This document shows, piece by piece, positions 31,020 to 43,200 of a stretch of 64,000 nt of DNA (position 1 is its first letter; the number at the start of each line of letters is the position of its first letter). The notes under the pieces were generated by a model. The model saw nothing but the letters and a program-made list of their open reading frames with translations, was not told where the DNA came from and did no database searches. The translations under genes and the position numbers were made by a program. The DNA is from Lactarius indigo (lineage: Eukaryota > Basidiomycota > Agaricomycetes > Russulales > Russulaceae), in NCBI GenBank assembly GCA_025766275.1, contig JAFKAC010000100.1:62001-126000 (forward strand). Direction: 5' to 3'.

Positions 31020-34000
31020 ATGAGCATACAACTTGTGAGCCCATCTTCAAGTCAGTTGAAAAATTACAGGCTGATCATACTCAGGGCGGGGTATTACGAT
31101 GATGTCGAGATAGAACTGAAGGGGCACCAGTCTCCGTTCTCACTATGGCCAGGGTTCGTCCGTTGACCACCTGAGTTAATCACGCCCATTGACTGATGCG
31201 TCTCTATATCAGAGTATATTGGTCACTGGTCGTAGACTCCGGTGCTCAAGCTCAAGCCCGAATCTTTTCGCTCGTTTCAATGCAACTTAGGTATGTTTCT
31301 ACCTTAGGACCTTTTTGCCACGTCCACCTCATCGCTGCATGGTAGACCAGCTTCGTTACAGCTTCCGTCGCCTCCAAGTGCCATATTCTCATCCCCGGAC
31401 GGCGCTTGCCTTATCACTGTTCACACTCGAGGTGAACAGCCGTCGCTCACCGCATACCATTGGGAAACCTTCGGCTCCACTGCTGGAATTGCCTTGGATG
31501 TTCCGCACTTCCCCCTGCAAGGTGCTGTCCTGACGTCTCTAGTCGGGCGGGGAAGCATCTTTCTCCTTGGTCTTGACGTAGATGCGTCATCTGTAAAGTC
31601 CATCGCCATCGATATCACGAAGAAGCTCACAGAATTTATGTTCAAAGAAAACGGCAGCAGAAACGCCTCAAATAACAAAGCGCGCCACACACTGCACAAC
31701 AGCCTGCTCGACTGCCACGCCGAAGTCTGGTCCCGCTATCTGGTCCTCACTGCTGTGAGGTGCCGTACTGTCACATCCCTAAGCGAGCGCAAGCAGAAGA
31801 GCCTAACTTTCATTACCGAAGACGACTCGCGACCTTTTAGCGCTTACTTCTCAGACCTTATTCAGGCATTCGAAAAGACCACGAGGAAGCCCACTGGTGA
31901 TGAACTTCACTGTATCAAGGTATCTGCAGAACAATTTGGAGCGTTCAGGGACAAAGTGGTCTTAGACCCAGACTTGGACGTGTCCCGCTACCGTGTTGGA
32001 GAGTGGCTCGTCGACGTCTTTTGCCTCATCCCAATTCACATTGCTGTTTGCCATGAGAACCGATTTGTTCCATTGGTGAATGGGGATCTGTCTTCGGATT
32101 TGGAGCGAACTCTACTTGGCGCTGAGGTCAACAAGATAGTAGATAAACTATCGTTCGGCTGGTACGAGTCGATCTTCCAGTCATACATGGCAACAAAGGT
32201 ACAGTAGAATTGTCAAGTTGGCGTGTGTCTAGTGGCATTGACGTCATCACCAACAGCCCGTAAAGGTTGTGTCGTCCATGGGCCAACAATCCGTGGGCAA
32301 GAGTTTCGTGTTGAACCATCTTCTGGATACATCGTTTGCTGGAAGCGCCATGCGGACCACAGGTATGCTTTCTCCCTCCCGCCGCACTGGTCACAAGTTG
32401 CTGATCTAGGTATGCAGAGGGAGTGTGGATGTCCGTAACGCCTACAGACGAGGCGCTCATTGTGGCTCTCGACTTCGAAGGTCAGTTTGACTATTTTCCG
32501 CGCTGCCACCTCTGGTTTACGATCGAACTTTAGGTGTCGATAGCGTTGAGCGGTCACTTCAAGAAGACACGCTCCTCGTCTTATTCAATACCGCGATATC
32601 GAATCTTGTGCGTTGTCCGTGCCCTGACCTGGACACTCTCTCACCGTATAAAAAGGTGCTCTTCCGGAACAACTTTGCGTTTAGTCGGGACATCAGCGGG
32701 CTCTTCCAATCTTTTCAGTCTAGCGCATCGGTCTTGGATCCGGCAGCGAATCCATCGCTCTTCCAATCCACTCTTGTTATTATCATCAAGGTAGGTTCGT
32801 AGTAGCAACAGCTCTCTACACCCCGTAATTCTTTTTTTTAGGACGTCGTGGAGTCGGACAAGGTCGAGATCACTCGCGAGTAAGGTCCTTTATTAATTGT
32901 GCACGATATTTCGTAAACGCGTCCGTTCACAGGTTCTCTCTCAAGTTCCAGAAGATCATGCAGCAGGAACAAAGAGCTAATTTTATCTCACACCTGCACC
33001 GTGGGAGGTTGAATATCATACCGTGGCCAGTGATCGAATCAAGGGAATTCTACAACCTATTTTCGACACTCAAGAGACGGCTGGACCTACAAAGTGTCTC
33101 GCACCCCACCGCAGGAGAATTCCTCCATACGATCAAAACCCTGATGGCGAAATTGAAGGTACGGTTCTCTCAACTCGCCCTCCATTTATAGCTTGACATC
33201 TCCCTACAGGCAAATGACTGGGGCACCCTCTCTCGTACGTTGTTCCGTCTCTTTTCATTTGTCATGTTCACCCTTCCTAACAGAAACCATGACCAAGCAT
33301 CGTGCCAAAACACTCTCCACCCTCCTCCCGATTGCACTTGCGACGGGATTCTCTGAGATCGAGCCCGATTTCGAACCATTGAAGGTTCTGTGGTTTATCA
33401 ATTCGGGTCGCATCGAATTTCTAATTGAATCTTCAGAACCTTGACACCGACCTCGAAGTCGAAGGCAACTATACGGACGCGCGCTTCACCATCTCTGGGC
33501 ATGAGCAGATTTCACCAATGGACATTGAGAGGCATCTTTCCGTCTTGCTTGAGTCTTGGAATCAGAGCTTTCCACGCCAATTTACGCCCGACTCCAAGTG
33601 GATAGAGGGATTCGTGTTGCACCTCCACGGGTTGATCGACTCGCGCGTGAACTACGTCCGACTCTGGCTTGATTCCAATCTAGAACGATTCCAAGATGGC
33701 CATGCTACTATCGAGGACCTCCTTCGAAGGTTCGATAACATGGTCATCGAGATGAGGGCGAACGTCCAACTATGTGGCGTCCAATGCGCATCGTGTCATC
33801 TTCTCTGTGTCCGCGGCCGCTTGCATGAAGGGGATCACAGTTGCAAAACCACTCACAGGTGTGTGCATGAGTGCAAATTCTGTAAGGGTAGCTCCAGGCC
33901 TTGCGGTTCACGGTACGTTCTATGCCCTCTGGTATTTACTCTCCGCTCAACATGGCCAAGTGCGGGACATCCTGGCGAGCATGTGTACGTGATTTATCCC

Positions 34001-35138
34001 ATTCGGTAATGCGATTGCTTATCAGCTTGCAGTTGTGTGGTCAACGCCCATTTGTGTGGCGAACTGTGCACTCTATCGGGAAAGCGAGGCTGCTTGGACG
34101 ATTGTACCAAAGTGAGCTACTGCGACTTTGCTTGAGCTACGGGCTGCTCACACGTTCTCAGGTTGCAGGTCACGTCGGAGATGAGCACAGGTGTTCGGCG
34201 CTTGTTCACATGTGTGGCGAGGTACGACCTGATTCATCTGCGTCGTTGAAATAGCTCATTATGGTCGCACGAATTTCCAGCCTTGCGCCCTCCAGGAGAT
34301 GAAAATATTGGGCGGGAAAACTTATTCCTGCCCAGAAAGCTGTTCTATTCCTAGGCACATTCCTTTAAAAAGTGTTTTAATCACCAGCTAACACGATTCT
34401 CTTCAGTGACCAAGAACACATGGTACATTCTTGCGGTATGAGATTGTGCCCGGCATCGTGCGAACTTTGTAAATGCCTCTGCGTCCAACCTCACCTCCAT
34501 GGGGCCATGCCCGGCGAAAGCCACCTGTGTGGGTAGGTGTTAACGCTCCTGCTCTGTAAGTGTGTCCAGACTAACAAATTGTACCACCAGTGAAGCACAT
34601 TCGTGTTCGGCACTGTGCTCAGCTCCAGGAATATGTCAAATTGACACAGCGCCTATGTCTGTTGAGGCCACGTTCACGGGCAGACACGAGACGTTCCAAT
34701 ATACCAAGGTGAAATTACAACGCGCTTGTCTACTAGCTCGTCGCTGATCCCGCCGTATCTCTTGCGTAGTATACACAAGGTTTGTCCAGAACCATCTACA
34801 TTTAGCTTACTCTAATGTGTGAATAGTCGCAAAGCGGCTGCAGTGCGTCAAGACCATTGAACCAGGACGAATGTCGCACGCAGGTCCCCATATCCACGGC
34901 AAAGAAAAGCAGATATTCCACTTTCGCGAGACTCGGTACGCAGTGATATTCTGTTAATGTGGGTAGGGCCAATGGCGGTCACGGTGGTGACCACTGACCT
35001 GCTTACAGCTGTTTCTGTGGGGCTGGGAGATGAGATTGACGGCTCTGAAGATGCAGAAGTTGTTGCAGTAGATAAGCGGCCATGGCCGGTTCCACAGCTG
35101 GGCCAGAAGGCTTTACAGGATGGTTCTATTCTAATGTA
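31020..35138 (+). CDS. Large VLIG/GVIN-like GTPase with Cys/His-rich C-terminal repeats
   Basis: Many short introns. From a plausible start at 31020 (MSIQLVSPSSSQ), a long N-terminal region (31309-32200) precedes the G domain: P-loop GQQSVGKS (32281-32304), switch region MRTTEGVW, and G3 DFEG (about 32471), all in the pattern of interferon-inducible very large GTPases and their fungal relatives. The G domain continues with RNNFAFSRDISGLFQSFQSS, SVLDPAANPSLFQSTLVI and NIIPWPVIESREFYNLF. After a helical segment (33430-33760) come Cys/His-rich repeats (CGVQCASCHLLCV, HEGDHSC, CVHECKFC, CPASCELCKCLC, SHLCG, HSCSALCSAPGIC) and a final CVKTIEPGRMSHAGPHIHGK near 34850-34920. The end and several splice sites are unresolved. 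A frame change near 31290-31310 would need a 17-nt intron, so this copy may be damaged there. Relatives act in dynamin-like or defence roles; here the role is inferred only. Confidence 0.7.
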
Positions 35139-35238
35139 GATCATGTCACCCTCCTAGTAGGCTATCCTAGACCCGCAAAATAAACTATGGTTTTCTGACT
35201 TTGTGGTACTTTGAGGAAGGTTCTCATAAGAACTTATG

Positions 35239-35413
35239 GATCTTGATGGGGGGACTTGACTAACTTGACTAAGTACAACTGACTTTGATAAGGAAAGTTT
35301 TGCTTTCCAAAGAAAACAGACCTAGCATAGAAAAGTCACAGGCACTTCACGACTTTTTAAGCTTTTTTAACTTATTGTACTTTCCAAAGGACCCAAAGCC
35401 CCCCATAAAGATC
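35239..35413. repeat. Short inverted-repeat unit, possibly a decayed MITE-like insert
   Basis: The segment 35239-35257 and the reverse complement of 35395-35413 agree at 16 of 19 positions (core ATGGGGGG). Interior arms contain AAGTACAA-like partial matches and a short hairpin GGAAAG...CTTTCC. No target duplication could be defined. Confidence 0.35.
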
Positions 35414-35430
35414 TTGTAGTTTTCCTGATG

Positions 35431-36400
35431 AGGTAACCTATCCAGTAGCGTAACTAGCTCGAACCCTAGTACAGCTATCCTAGGAATGAGTCATACATGA
35501 GTCACAAATCACATGTTAGCTATATGCTGACTGATACGATGTAAGAGTCCTGTCACGGATGCTCCATTTTCGCCTTATTTTTCTGTATTTTTACGGATTT
35601 ATTTGGTGAAGATACGAGACTCCAACGTTGTGCTCAAACGTCCAAGTCCTTATCATTAGATATGATAAGATGGTTAGTCACGTGATGCCAACATGTGCAC
35701 CCACAAGCACGTGACCCTGGGATAACAACTTCCTTATCGGATGTTACCTCTTTAGGTCACCTTCCTCATTAGTACACTAGTTTCTCATTGGACAATAAGC
35801 AGGGAACATTCTAGATAGTTCTAGACTACGTTGTCATAGGGTTGTGACTCATAAAGATAAGGACGTGTCAGTGTTAATGACTGTGCATCAGTAAGCACAA
35901 TAGATAACGCTATTATTAGACACGACGCGTCAGCGTCTGACTCATTACTATTACACTTACCTTTAGTAATAAGGTTCTAAAGTAATTCGAACTCAGCCGC
36001 AGCATAGTATATAAACCCTCATGTAGCGTCCTGAGTGGAACCAACTTGTCCTCTTGGTTCTCCACTCAGGTGCGTATTCTCTTGTACTTCTCTTACCTCT
36101 CCAATGTTAACTTGTCCTCTTGGTTCTCCACTCAGCGTGCCACTGTGTGATCACCTTGCCTTTGGTCTTGTATAAAGACCTCACGTGTGCATAACCTCCA
36201 CAGTGATTGTACGTTCGGCGCGTGACTTGTCTCTGCGCTAGGCTTGAGCGTGTTACCAGTTCAGTTCACTAACACTTCCCTTGGTCTAGTTGTACGCAAT
36301 AAGTCATACCGCTACAAGTCCATGACTAATAACAAGTCGGGCCGTAGTCATAACCGGCCGTGAGTCGTACACTTCCTGTAGTAAAGTCCATACCGTAACA
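35431..36400 (+). repeat. Decayed C-family LTR fragment split by a solo LTR
   Basis: Bases from about 35431 to 35550 and 36322 to 36400 match the 3' part of the element C LTR as read on the plus strand (TAGCTCGAACCCTAGTAC, then TGATACGATGTAAG, and the end TACCGTAACA). The two parts are continuous once the solo LTR 35551-36316 is discounted. The 5' part of this LTR is missing. Confidence 0.75.
35551..36316 (+). repeat. Solo LTR of the E1 family, 766 bp
   Basis: Begins TGTCACGGATG and ends CCGCTACA, colinear with the E1 LTR but with scattered changes, several of them CpG to TpG or CpA (for example CGGACG to CGGATG at its start). Flanked by AGTCC on both sides (35546-35550, 36317-36321). The intron-like segment between duplicated 27-nt units is retained (36070-36135). 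It arose by recombination between LTRs of an older E1 insertion. Confidence 0.9.
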
Positions 36401-36864
36401 AGGTGTCTCACTTTTGTTAAAACTGAGACATGTCTCACTTGCCTTTTATATCCTTGTTTCTTCTCACACTTACTGCGGATAGCTGTGCACACTTTCTTCT
36501 TTTTCCCATGCCTGCTGCGGATTGCTGTACTTTCTTCTCACACTTGCTGCGGATTGCGCCATTTGTTTGTTCCACACAAACAAACCTTTTTCTATATAAG
36601 TCATGGCCCTAAGTAGCTTGTATCCTTAGACTCGACTTCTTTACCATCACAGTATACATTGTTTTCCCATTCCCTTGGGGTAACTTTCTGCTGAATCATC
36701 GAACCTCTTGAACCCCTGAACTCCTCTCGCATCTTGAGTATTGTGTCATACTCTGAGATCCTTGTTAACCACTTAAACCTTGCCACTATCGGCTGAACCC
36801 TCGCTCATTGACATAGAAAGACCAGACTTGCTCATGCTGAGCTGAATGTTCCTACTGTAACATT
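36401..36864 (+). repeat. Probable LTR fragment of another family
   Basis: It has LTR-like organisation: pyrimidine-rich start, TATA-like CTATATAAGTC near 36593, and an end CTACTGTAACA at 36864. No partner LTR or target duplication was found. Confidence 0.35.
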
Positions 36865-37154
36865 ACATTATGGGTTCTGTGGTGGTGGTGGGCTGGTTCA
36901 TAGAGTTGGTTCCCATGGGAGCCTCTGGGATTTTGCTGGTGGCAATGTTGGCAGAAAGAGCTGGCTGCTTGATCCTGATTATGGGCCCACATGTTGGAGG
37001 TGACATTGCAATGTTGCAATATGAAGGGGTAGTAGGAAGTGGGACATGATTTGGGGAAGTAAGCACCTAAGACAGGTTGATTAAAAGCTGCAGAGGAGAA
37101 TGAATTAAATATGTACCCCACCAGTGCCAACCCAGCAATTCTTGAGACACTTGA

Positions 37155-37655
37155 TGTTACAGTACAGACTGATTACATGTTACAGATGACTCATGGCCGG
37201 TTATGACTACGGCCCAGTAGTGATATTAGTCATGGACTCTTACATCACATCAGTCAGCATAGTAGTTCACATGTGATTGTGACTCATGTATGACTCATTC
37301 CTAGGATAGCTGTACTAGGGTTCAAGCTAGTTACACTATTGGGTACCTATTATTCTAGCAACACTTTAAAGCCCGCGTGTATCTGTATAAGTAGTTGTCT
37401 CGGAAGACCAAGAGTCCCCATCTTGGTCTTCTTCAATCCACCTTTTACTTGTCTATTGCTTGCCTTAGTCTCAGACTAAGTGTGCTTCCACTTCTATCCA
37501 AGGGATAGTACTTCTCCCTTTCGTTGCAGTGTGTGCCCATGTGCCCCTGTTCAACTTGCGTTGGGTTGATGTGCAATCCCCATTCGCCTGACTTTTGCTA
37601 AGTTGATTACGCCTATTCAGAGTCCAAGTCGGACTAATGCTGGTGGAGCGTAACA
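37155..37655 (+). repeat. Element D left LTR (501 bp)
   Basis: TGTTACAGTAC...GAGCGTAACA. Differs from the right LTR by scattered substitutions, which shows its age. Confidence 0.85.
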
Positions 37656-40247
37656 TTAAGACCAAGATCCTCATCGTGGTGTATTCGACCAGAGACCAGT
37701 GGACATCCTTTCATCCTTATCACATTGAACGATGAGGAGATTGCAACATACCAACAAGATTCCTAGGAGCAGCTCAGTGGAGAGAATAAGGAGAAGATAC
37801 TGGGTATTTTGTAGAATTTAACAGTCCCAATCATTTTTGACCCATTGAGTTCAATTTCAAACATCTCTGTTGGACCAAGGTTACTTGGAACCCTATAGAT
37901 CACCACTGGGACATTGTATGACCAGCAGGAAGGAATTACAACTGCAACATTGACGCATGAGAGCTCAACAGCTGCGCAGATTACGGTCCCATTGATGGAC
38001 AAGCACAAGAACACACTGACAAAGGAATCAGTGGAGAAGAAGCCTCTGACAGTCAACAATTGCTGAGTAGAGGAACCACGCCAGCAGAAGACAACAGCCT
38101 AGGAGCTATTGGCGATCACATCATACAACAAACTGAGTCCCTTACCATTCATCAAACTGAACTGGAAGTAATCCACATCCATAGCCCAGCAGCTGCCATG
38201 GCCACTACCACCATGACACAAGAGGAGGTACAATTAGCCACTGACACTATAGAGCAGTTGGCTTGCAAGGAACAACGACGTATCACAGAAGAAGCATGAA
38301 CTATATTGGCTCCTATTAATCCACATACAGGACATCACATGACTGAAGATGACATGGCTATTCACCGAGCCATTGGACCAGACGTAGCCGACCCCCCTAG
38401 TGGAGGAGGCAGACCCCCTGGTGACTTACCAGGAGAAGGACTGCCACCACGAGGACACAGATTCGGAGGGTTCCCTGGTGGACCACCAGGAGGAGGACAT
38501 CCCAGAGGAGGATTACCAGGTGCAGGTCCCATCATTCCCCCCAATAACAAGTTAGCTGGCGAAGCACCCACAGTATTCGACAGAGAACACACCAAAGTCA
38601 AAGTGTTCCTTACACAGTGGCACGTCTACTGGGGCATGAATGCAGATGAAGGCATAATGGCCACACCCTACTGACGTGCCCTACTCTTTCTATCATATAT
38701 CAAAGGTGTCAATGTTAGTGAATGGGTGCTAGCAATGCTCACTTGGCTCAATGGCCAGATACAAGCAGGTATACCTTGCACAAGCAAAGGATTATGGAAT
38801 GAAGTTACACACAACTTCATGCAGCACTTTAGAAATACAATGGAACAAGAGCAAGCTCAATACATGTTGATAAGTGACCCTTGCACACTTAGCGGCTCGT
38901 ACGGACCGGACTTGCAGCATGGACTGCTTTAGATTAGATATACAGGACTTGTAGATTAGATACTGTTTGATCTGTACAATCTGGACTTACCATTGCGTCA
39001 TCTATGACATCATACATCCGGACTCTGCGTTGTATAACGCCTTTGTACTTTCCTTTGTTCCGTACTTAGCTCTATCTTTATTATGATGTCACTATGATAT
39101 CATTTGCTTCTGGACTCTCCTTATTCTTTCTTTCCTTGTTCTCAGAACGTCCACTCCTTTGTCCGTTTGCAGAACAATACTTCCTTGTATTGCGTGACTT
39201 AGTGTTACATCCCTTGTACAGTGTCACTACCAGAAAGTGTATAAGTAGAGTACCATGTACGCTCCTGGTCCACATCAGTTCTCACTGCTTGTGTGCCAGG
39301 TAAGCTCCCTTCTCTCTAATGTAACATCATCAGTTCTCACTGCTTGTGTGCCAGACACTCTTGCTTCTCTTGCCTGACCCCCTGTTGCTGCTTCAAGCAC
39401 TCTCTGCATATCTCACCACAGTCTTCTTGCCACTGTGAGTATGCTCTCTATTTGTGCTGTTCATCAATACAAACTCAAGAAAGGAGTCAAGATGATTGGG
39501 GGCAATCTAGATGAGTATTGCACCCAATTCAAACAACTAATACACCGTGCTCAGTATTGACTTGACGATCCGCAGACGCTGGACCTATTCGCAAGTGGAT
39601 TACCAAAAGACCTATATGAAAAGGTCTACACACTCGACAACCCTTGCAACTATCACGAGTGGAAAGAAGCAGCCACCACCCACCAGCAACAATATCTCCA
39701 CCTCAAAGTGGTATTAAACAAAGGAGTTCCTCAAGGACCAGGGCAAGGGCGACAACACCAGCAGCGACAGTGGCAAGGACCACCAAGAAGCTCTTGGCAA
39801 CCAAGGAACCTACCCTGAGATCCAAACGCAATGGACACATTGGCAGATTGAATTTGAGGGCAACTCACAGGAGCTGAAGATATCCTTGCTCCTCATCCCC
39901 CATATCAACCCTGAGGAGGATTCTTGCAGAAAGGAGGAGGACGTAACAATCAAAGGCCAGTCACCTGTTATAATTGCAGAAAGGACGGACACATGGCCCG
40001 TGACTGCAGACAGCCACGAGGAGGTTATCAGCCTCAAGCATCAACTAGTTGGTATATTGATACCGACTATCATCAACAAGAACCTGAAGTCACTACCAGG
40101 GTGGTTCAAGAAGTACCCCCTCAACAGCGCACCAATGATTGGCTTAATGGAGTGGCTGGAGAATCTGACAACGTAAAAGACATCATCCTCCAACAGTTGT
40201 GGAAAAAGGAGGGTTTTCAGGACGCCCTCACCCATTGGCCTGGGTGA
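37656..40247 (+). pseudogene. Element D gag remnant
   Basis: Colinear with gag of C but with stops and small indels. Recognisable pieces: PSGGGRPPGDLPGEG and a Gly/Pro-rich run, TQWHVYWGMNADEGIMATPY followed by TGA, NEVTHNFMQHFRNTMEQEQAQY (cut at 38864 by a solo LTR), the continuation from 39472, and the knuckle CYNCRKDGHMARDC. At the end the C-type TAA is replaced by CTC, so the frame reads four codons further to TGA at 40245-40247. Confidence 0.85.
38865..39466 (+). repeat. Solo LTR of a third family inserted in D gag (602 bp)
   Basis: TGTTGATAAG...TTCATCA, flanked by the perfect target duplication ATACA (38860-38864, 39467-39471), interrupting the gag codons for EQAQY and LKKGVK. It holds two exact 27-nt copies (39273-39299, 39328-39354) around a 55-nt stretch (39300-39354) that begins GTAAGC, contains CTAATG and ends TGTGCCAG, an intron-like form. 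Confidence 0.9.
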
Positions 40248-40252
40248 GGGCG
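40211..40252 (+). promoter_or_regulatory. Relic -1 frameshift signal with perfect hairpin (element D)
   Basis: Heptamer GGGTTTT (40211-40217), five-base spacer, then a perfect 12-bp stem (40223-40234 with 40241-40252) and a six-base loop. Geometry is that of a canonical -1 frameshift element. It is homologous to 26401-26442 in element C. Confidence 0.6.
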
Positions 40253-43200
40253 GTTAATTGTAACAGTGTAATCATGACTTGCTATCATTCTATGAGAGTT
40301 CCAGTATTGATTCGCACCAGTTACACAATGGCCGACATATGAGCACTAGTTGACTCAGGAGCAACCCACTGCTTCATGAGGCCATCCTTTGTAAAAAGTA
40401 GAATCAATGTGACAAGTGACAAGTGACATGTAACACGTGAGCGGCACTTGATGCCCAAAAAAAGTTTAAGTTGAGATTCAAGTGAAGAGGGCGAGAAAGT
40501 GAGAGTGTGAGCAATGATAGCACACAGAAGAATTAGAGAACAATTGGGTGTAGATTCCAGACCAACAGCAATACATTTTATACTACTTAGCCAGTCCGAA
40601 ATTGTAAGCGTCAGTTCGTAAGATATCATAAGACATCAGTCCATCGTAAAGTAATTGTATCGTCGTAAAGTAAAATGGGGCGGTAATCATAAGAATTCAT
40701 GGTCGTGGTCGTGATGGATAGAAACTGAGTCGTAAAGGATGTGGACGAAGGGGAATTGAGACGTCGCGGCGCTGTGAACATGTGGCCCCCTGCCCTTGTA
40801 ACATGAGGCTCGGCGTGGCTCGTGCTTGATTTGTCTTGCACCCTAGGATTCATCAAACAAAAGCAATTGTAAACTGAGAAAGAAAAGGAGCTGTGTGGGT
40901 ATAGTAATCGAGGTGCGAAACCCCGGGATGTCCAAAGATTCAGCCCGAATGCTTGCCCCTACCAAATGCGCAGCTTGCGCATTCGGTCACGGAAGCACCA
41001 GCCCGAAACGGTCCGGGCAAGAGTAAGGCGGAATTCACCAAAAAGGATGGGACTTGGGACCAGAGCACTTGATGTCCCAAAGAAAATATGGAACATTGAT
41101 AACATGGAAAACAAGTCGGGGCATATCACTCATTATACCGATGTTGATGTGCAGACTAAAGGAATCCATAAGGAAATACACTTCCTCATCACGGATATTG
41201 GCAATGAAGACATTGTGTTAGGGTACCCCTGGCTCGCCATATACAATCCACACATCAAATGGTCGCAAGCCGCCATACACAAGGACGTGCTCCCCATCAT
41301 CATTCGATCAACAAACCCCTACATCCAATCAATGCCAGTCACCGCAACAGCCACTGTCCAGGATGACAAATACAAGGTGGTGCATTCCTGCATCATTACT
41401 GATGAGCAGCAACAGCAATTTGAAGAAGGATGTCAGATCAGAGCAACAGCCACCAACCTTGCTATCACTGCTCAACAATACATCACTAAAGCTGAGTTAC
41501 CCCCCAAATATCGTGAATTTGAACGCCTCTTCAATGAAGAAGTGTTGGACAGGTTTCCGCCCAGCAGGCCCTGGGATCATGCCATTGAATTCAAACCAGC
41601 AATGGCTGACACAATCGACTGCAAAATATACCCCATGACCCAAGAAGAAGATAAGAAACTGTGCAAATGGATCAATGAACAACTGAAAAGGGGGTATATA
41701 TGACCCTCTAAATCTCCATATGCCTCATCCTTCTTCTTCATCAAAAAAAAGGATGGGAAGTTACAACCCATCCAGGACTACCAAAAAATCAATGCAGTCA
41801 CCATTCGCAACCAATACCCACTCCCTCTTATTTCCGACCTTATCACCGACCTCAGCAATGCTCATATCTATACTAAACTTGACATTAGATGGGGGTATAA
41901 CAACATACATATCAAGGAAGGAGACAAGGAAAAAGCTGTGTTCAAAACGCGATATGGACTATTTGAACCAACGGTGATGTTTTTTGGCCTAACTAATTCC
42001 CCGGCAATGTTCCAGACTATGATGAACTTCATCTTCAGGGACATCATCGCTAAACACAAGAAACAGGGGACAGTTATTAGGGTCTACATGGACAACATCG
42101 GCATAGCAACAGGATTCACTCACTCGTTGGACAATCACATTGAAGCAGTCAAGGACGTGCTCCGCATTTCTGTGGAACACAATTTATACTACAAGCTTGA
42201 AAAATGCCTCTTCCACTCCCCGTGCATGGATTACCTGGGGGTAATCCTTGAAAAGGGGGTGACGCGCATGGACCCTGTTAAAATTTCCAGCATCAAAGAC
42301 TGGCCTATGCCAACCAAAGTTAAGGATGTCCGATCTTTTCTCGGCTTCTGTAACTTTTACTGACCTTTTATATGAGGATTTGCAACTAAAGCGCGACCAC
42401 TCAACAAACTCACACAAAAAGGAGTCAAATGGCACTGGGGGCAAGAAGAAGAAAAGGCGTTCCAAGACCTTAAATCCCTTGTCACAAGTGAACCCATTCT
42501 AGCACATCCATATCTCACACAACAATTCGAACTAGAAGTCGACACATCAGGTTTTGCGATGGGTGCAGTCCTTCTCCAGCGAAAAAAGGATGGTAAACAA
42601 CATCCCATAGGTTACTACTCTTCTACTCTCAATGAAGCTGAGCGAAACTACGACATCTACGATCTCAAACTCTTGGCCATCGTCAAAACATTCAGACATT
42701 GGAGACCCCTTCTAGCAGGTTCTCCTCACAAAATCAAAGTATTCTCCAACCATCTCAACTTACAATACTGGAAATTGTCACAAAAGATTAGCAGACGTGT
42801 CGCCTGGGAAGTACTTGAACTTTTGGAGTATGACTTTGAAATTCACCATATTAAAGGGACCTCCAATGGACGTGCCGATGCCCTATCGTGAAGGCCAGAC
42901 TATGACCAAGGAGAAAATGACAATGAAGGAGTAACGGTACTGCTGGAGAAGGTCTTCGCACATGCAACTACATTTGAAGAACTACAACGCCAACACTGGA
43001 GACTGGAGATCTTACTGGTGGATATGACCCCAAAACACCCCATTTACGAACAGGATCTAGCTAAGTTGAAGCCTTGGGTCGATGCTCACAAACTAAAAGA
43101 CATAGAAGGGACATGGTATAAAGACGGACGCTGAGTAGTCACGGGTGGTATCCATGATAAGCGCACCATCATTGCCACTCACCACAACCCTCCTGTCTAT

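Noticed and set aside
36852..37130. 92-codon minus-strand frame next to element D
   Set aside because: His/Gln/Pro-rich low-complexity sequence between repeats without a recognisable family.
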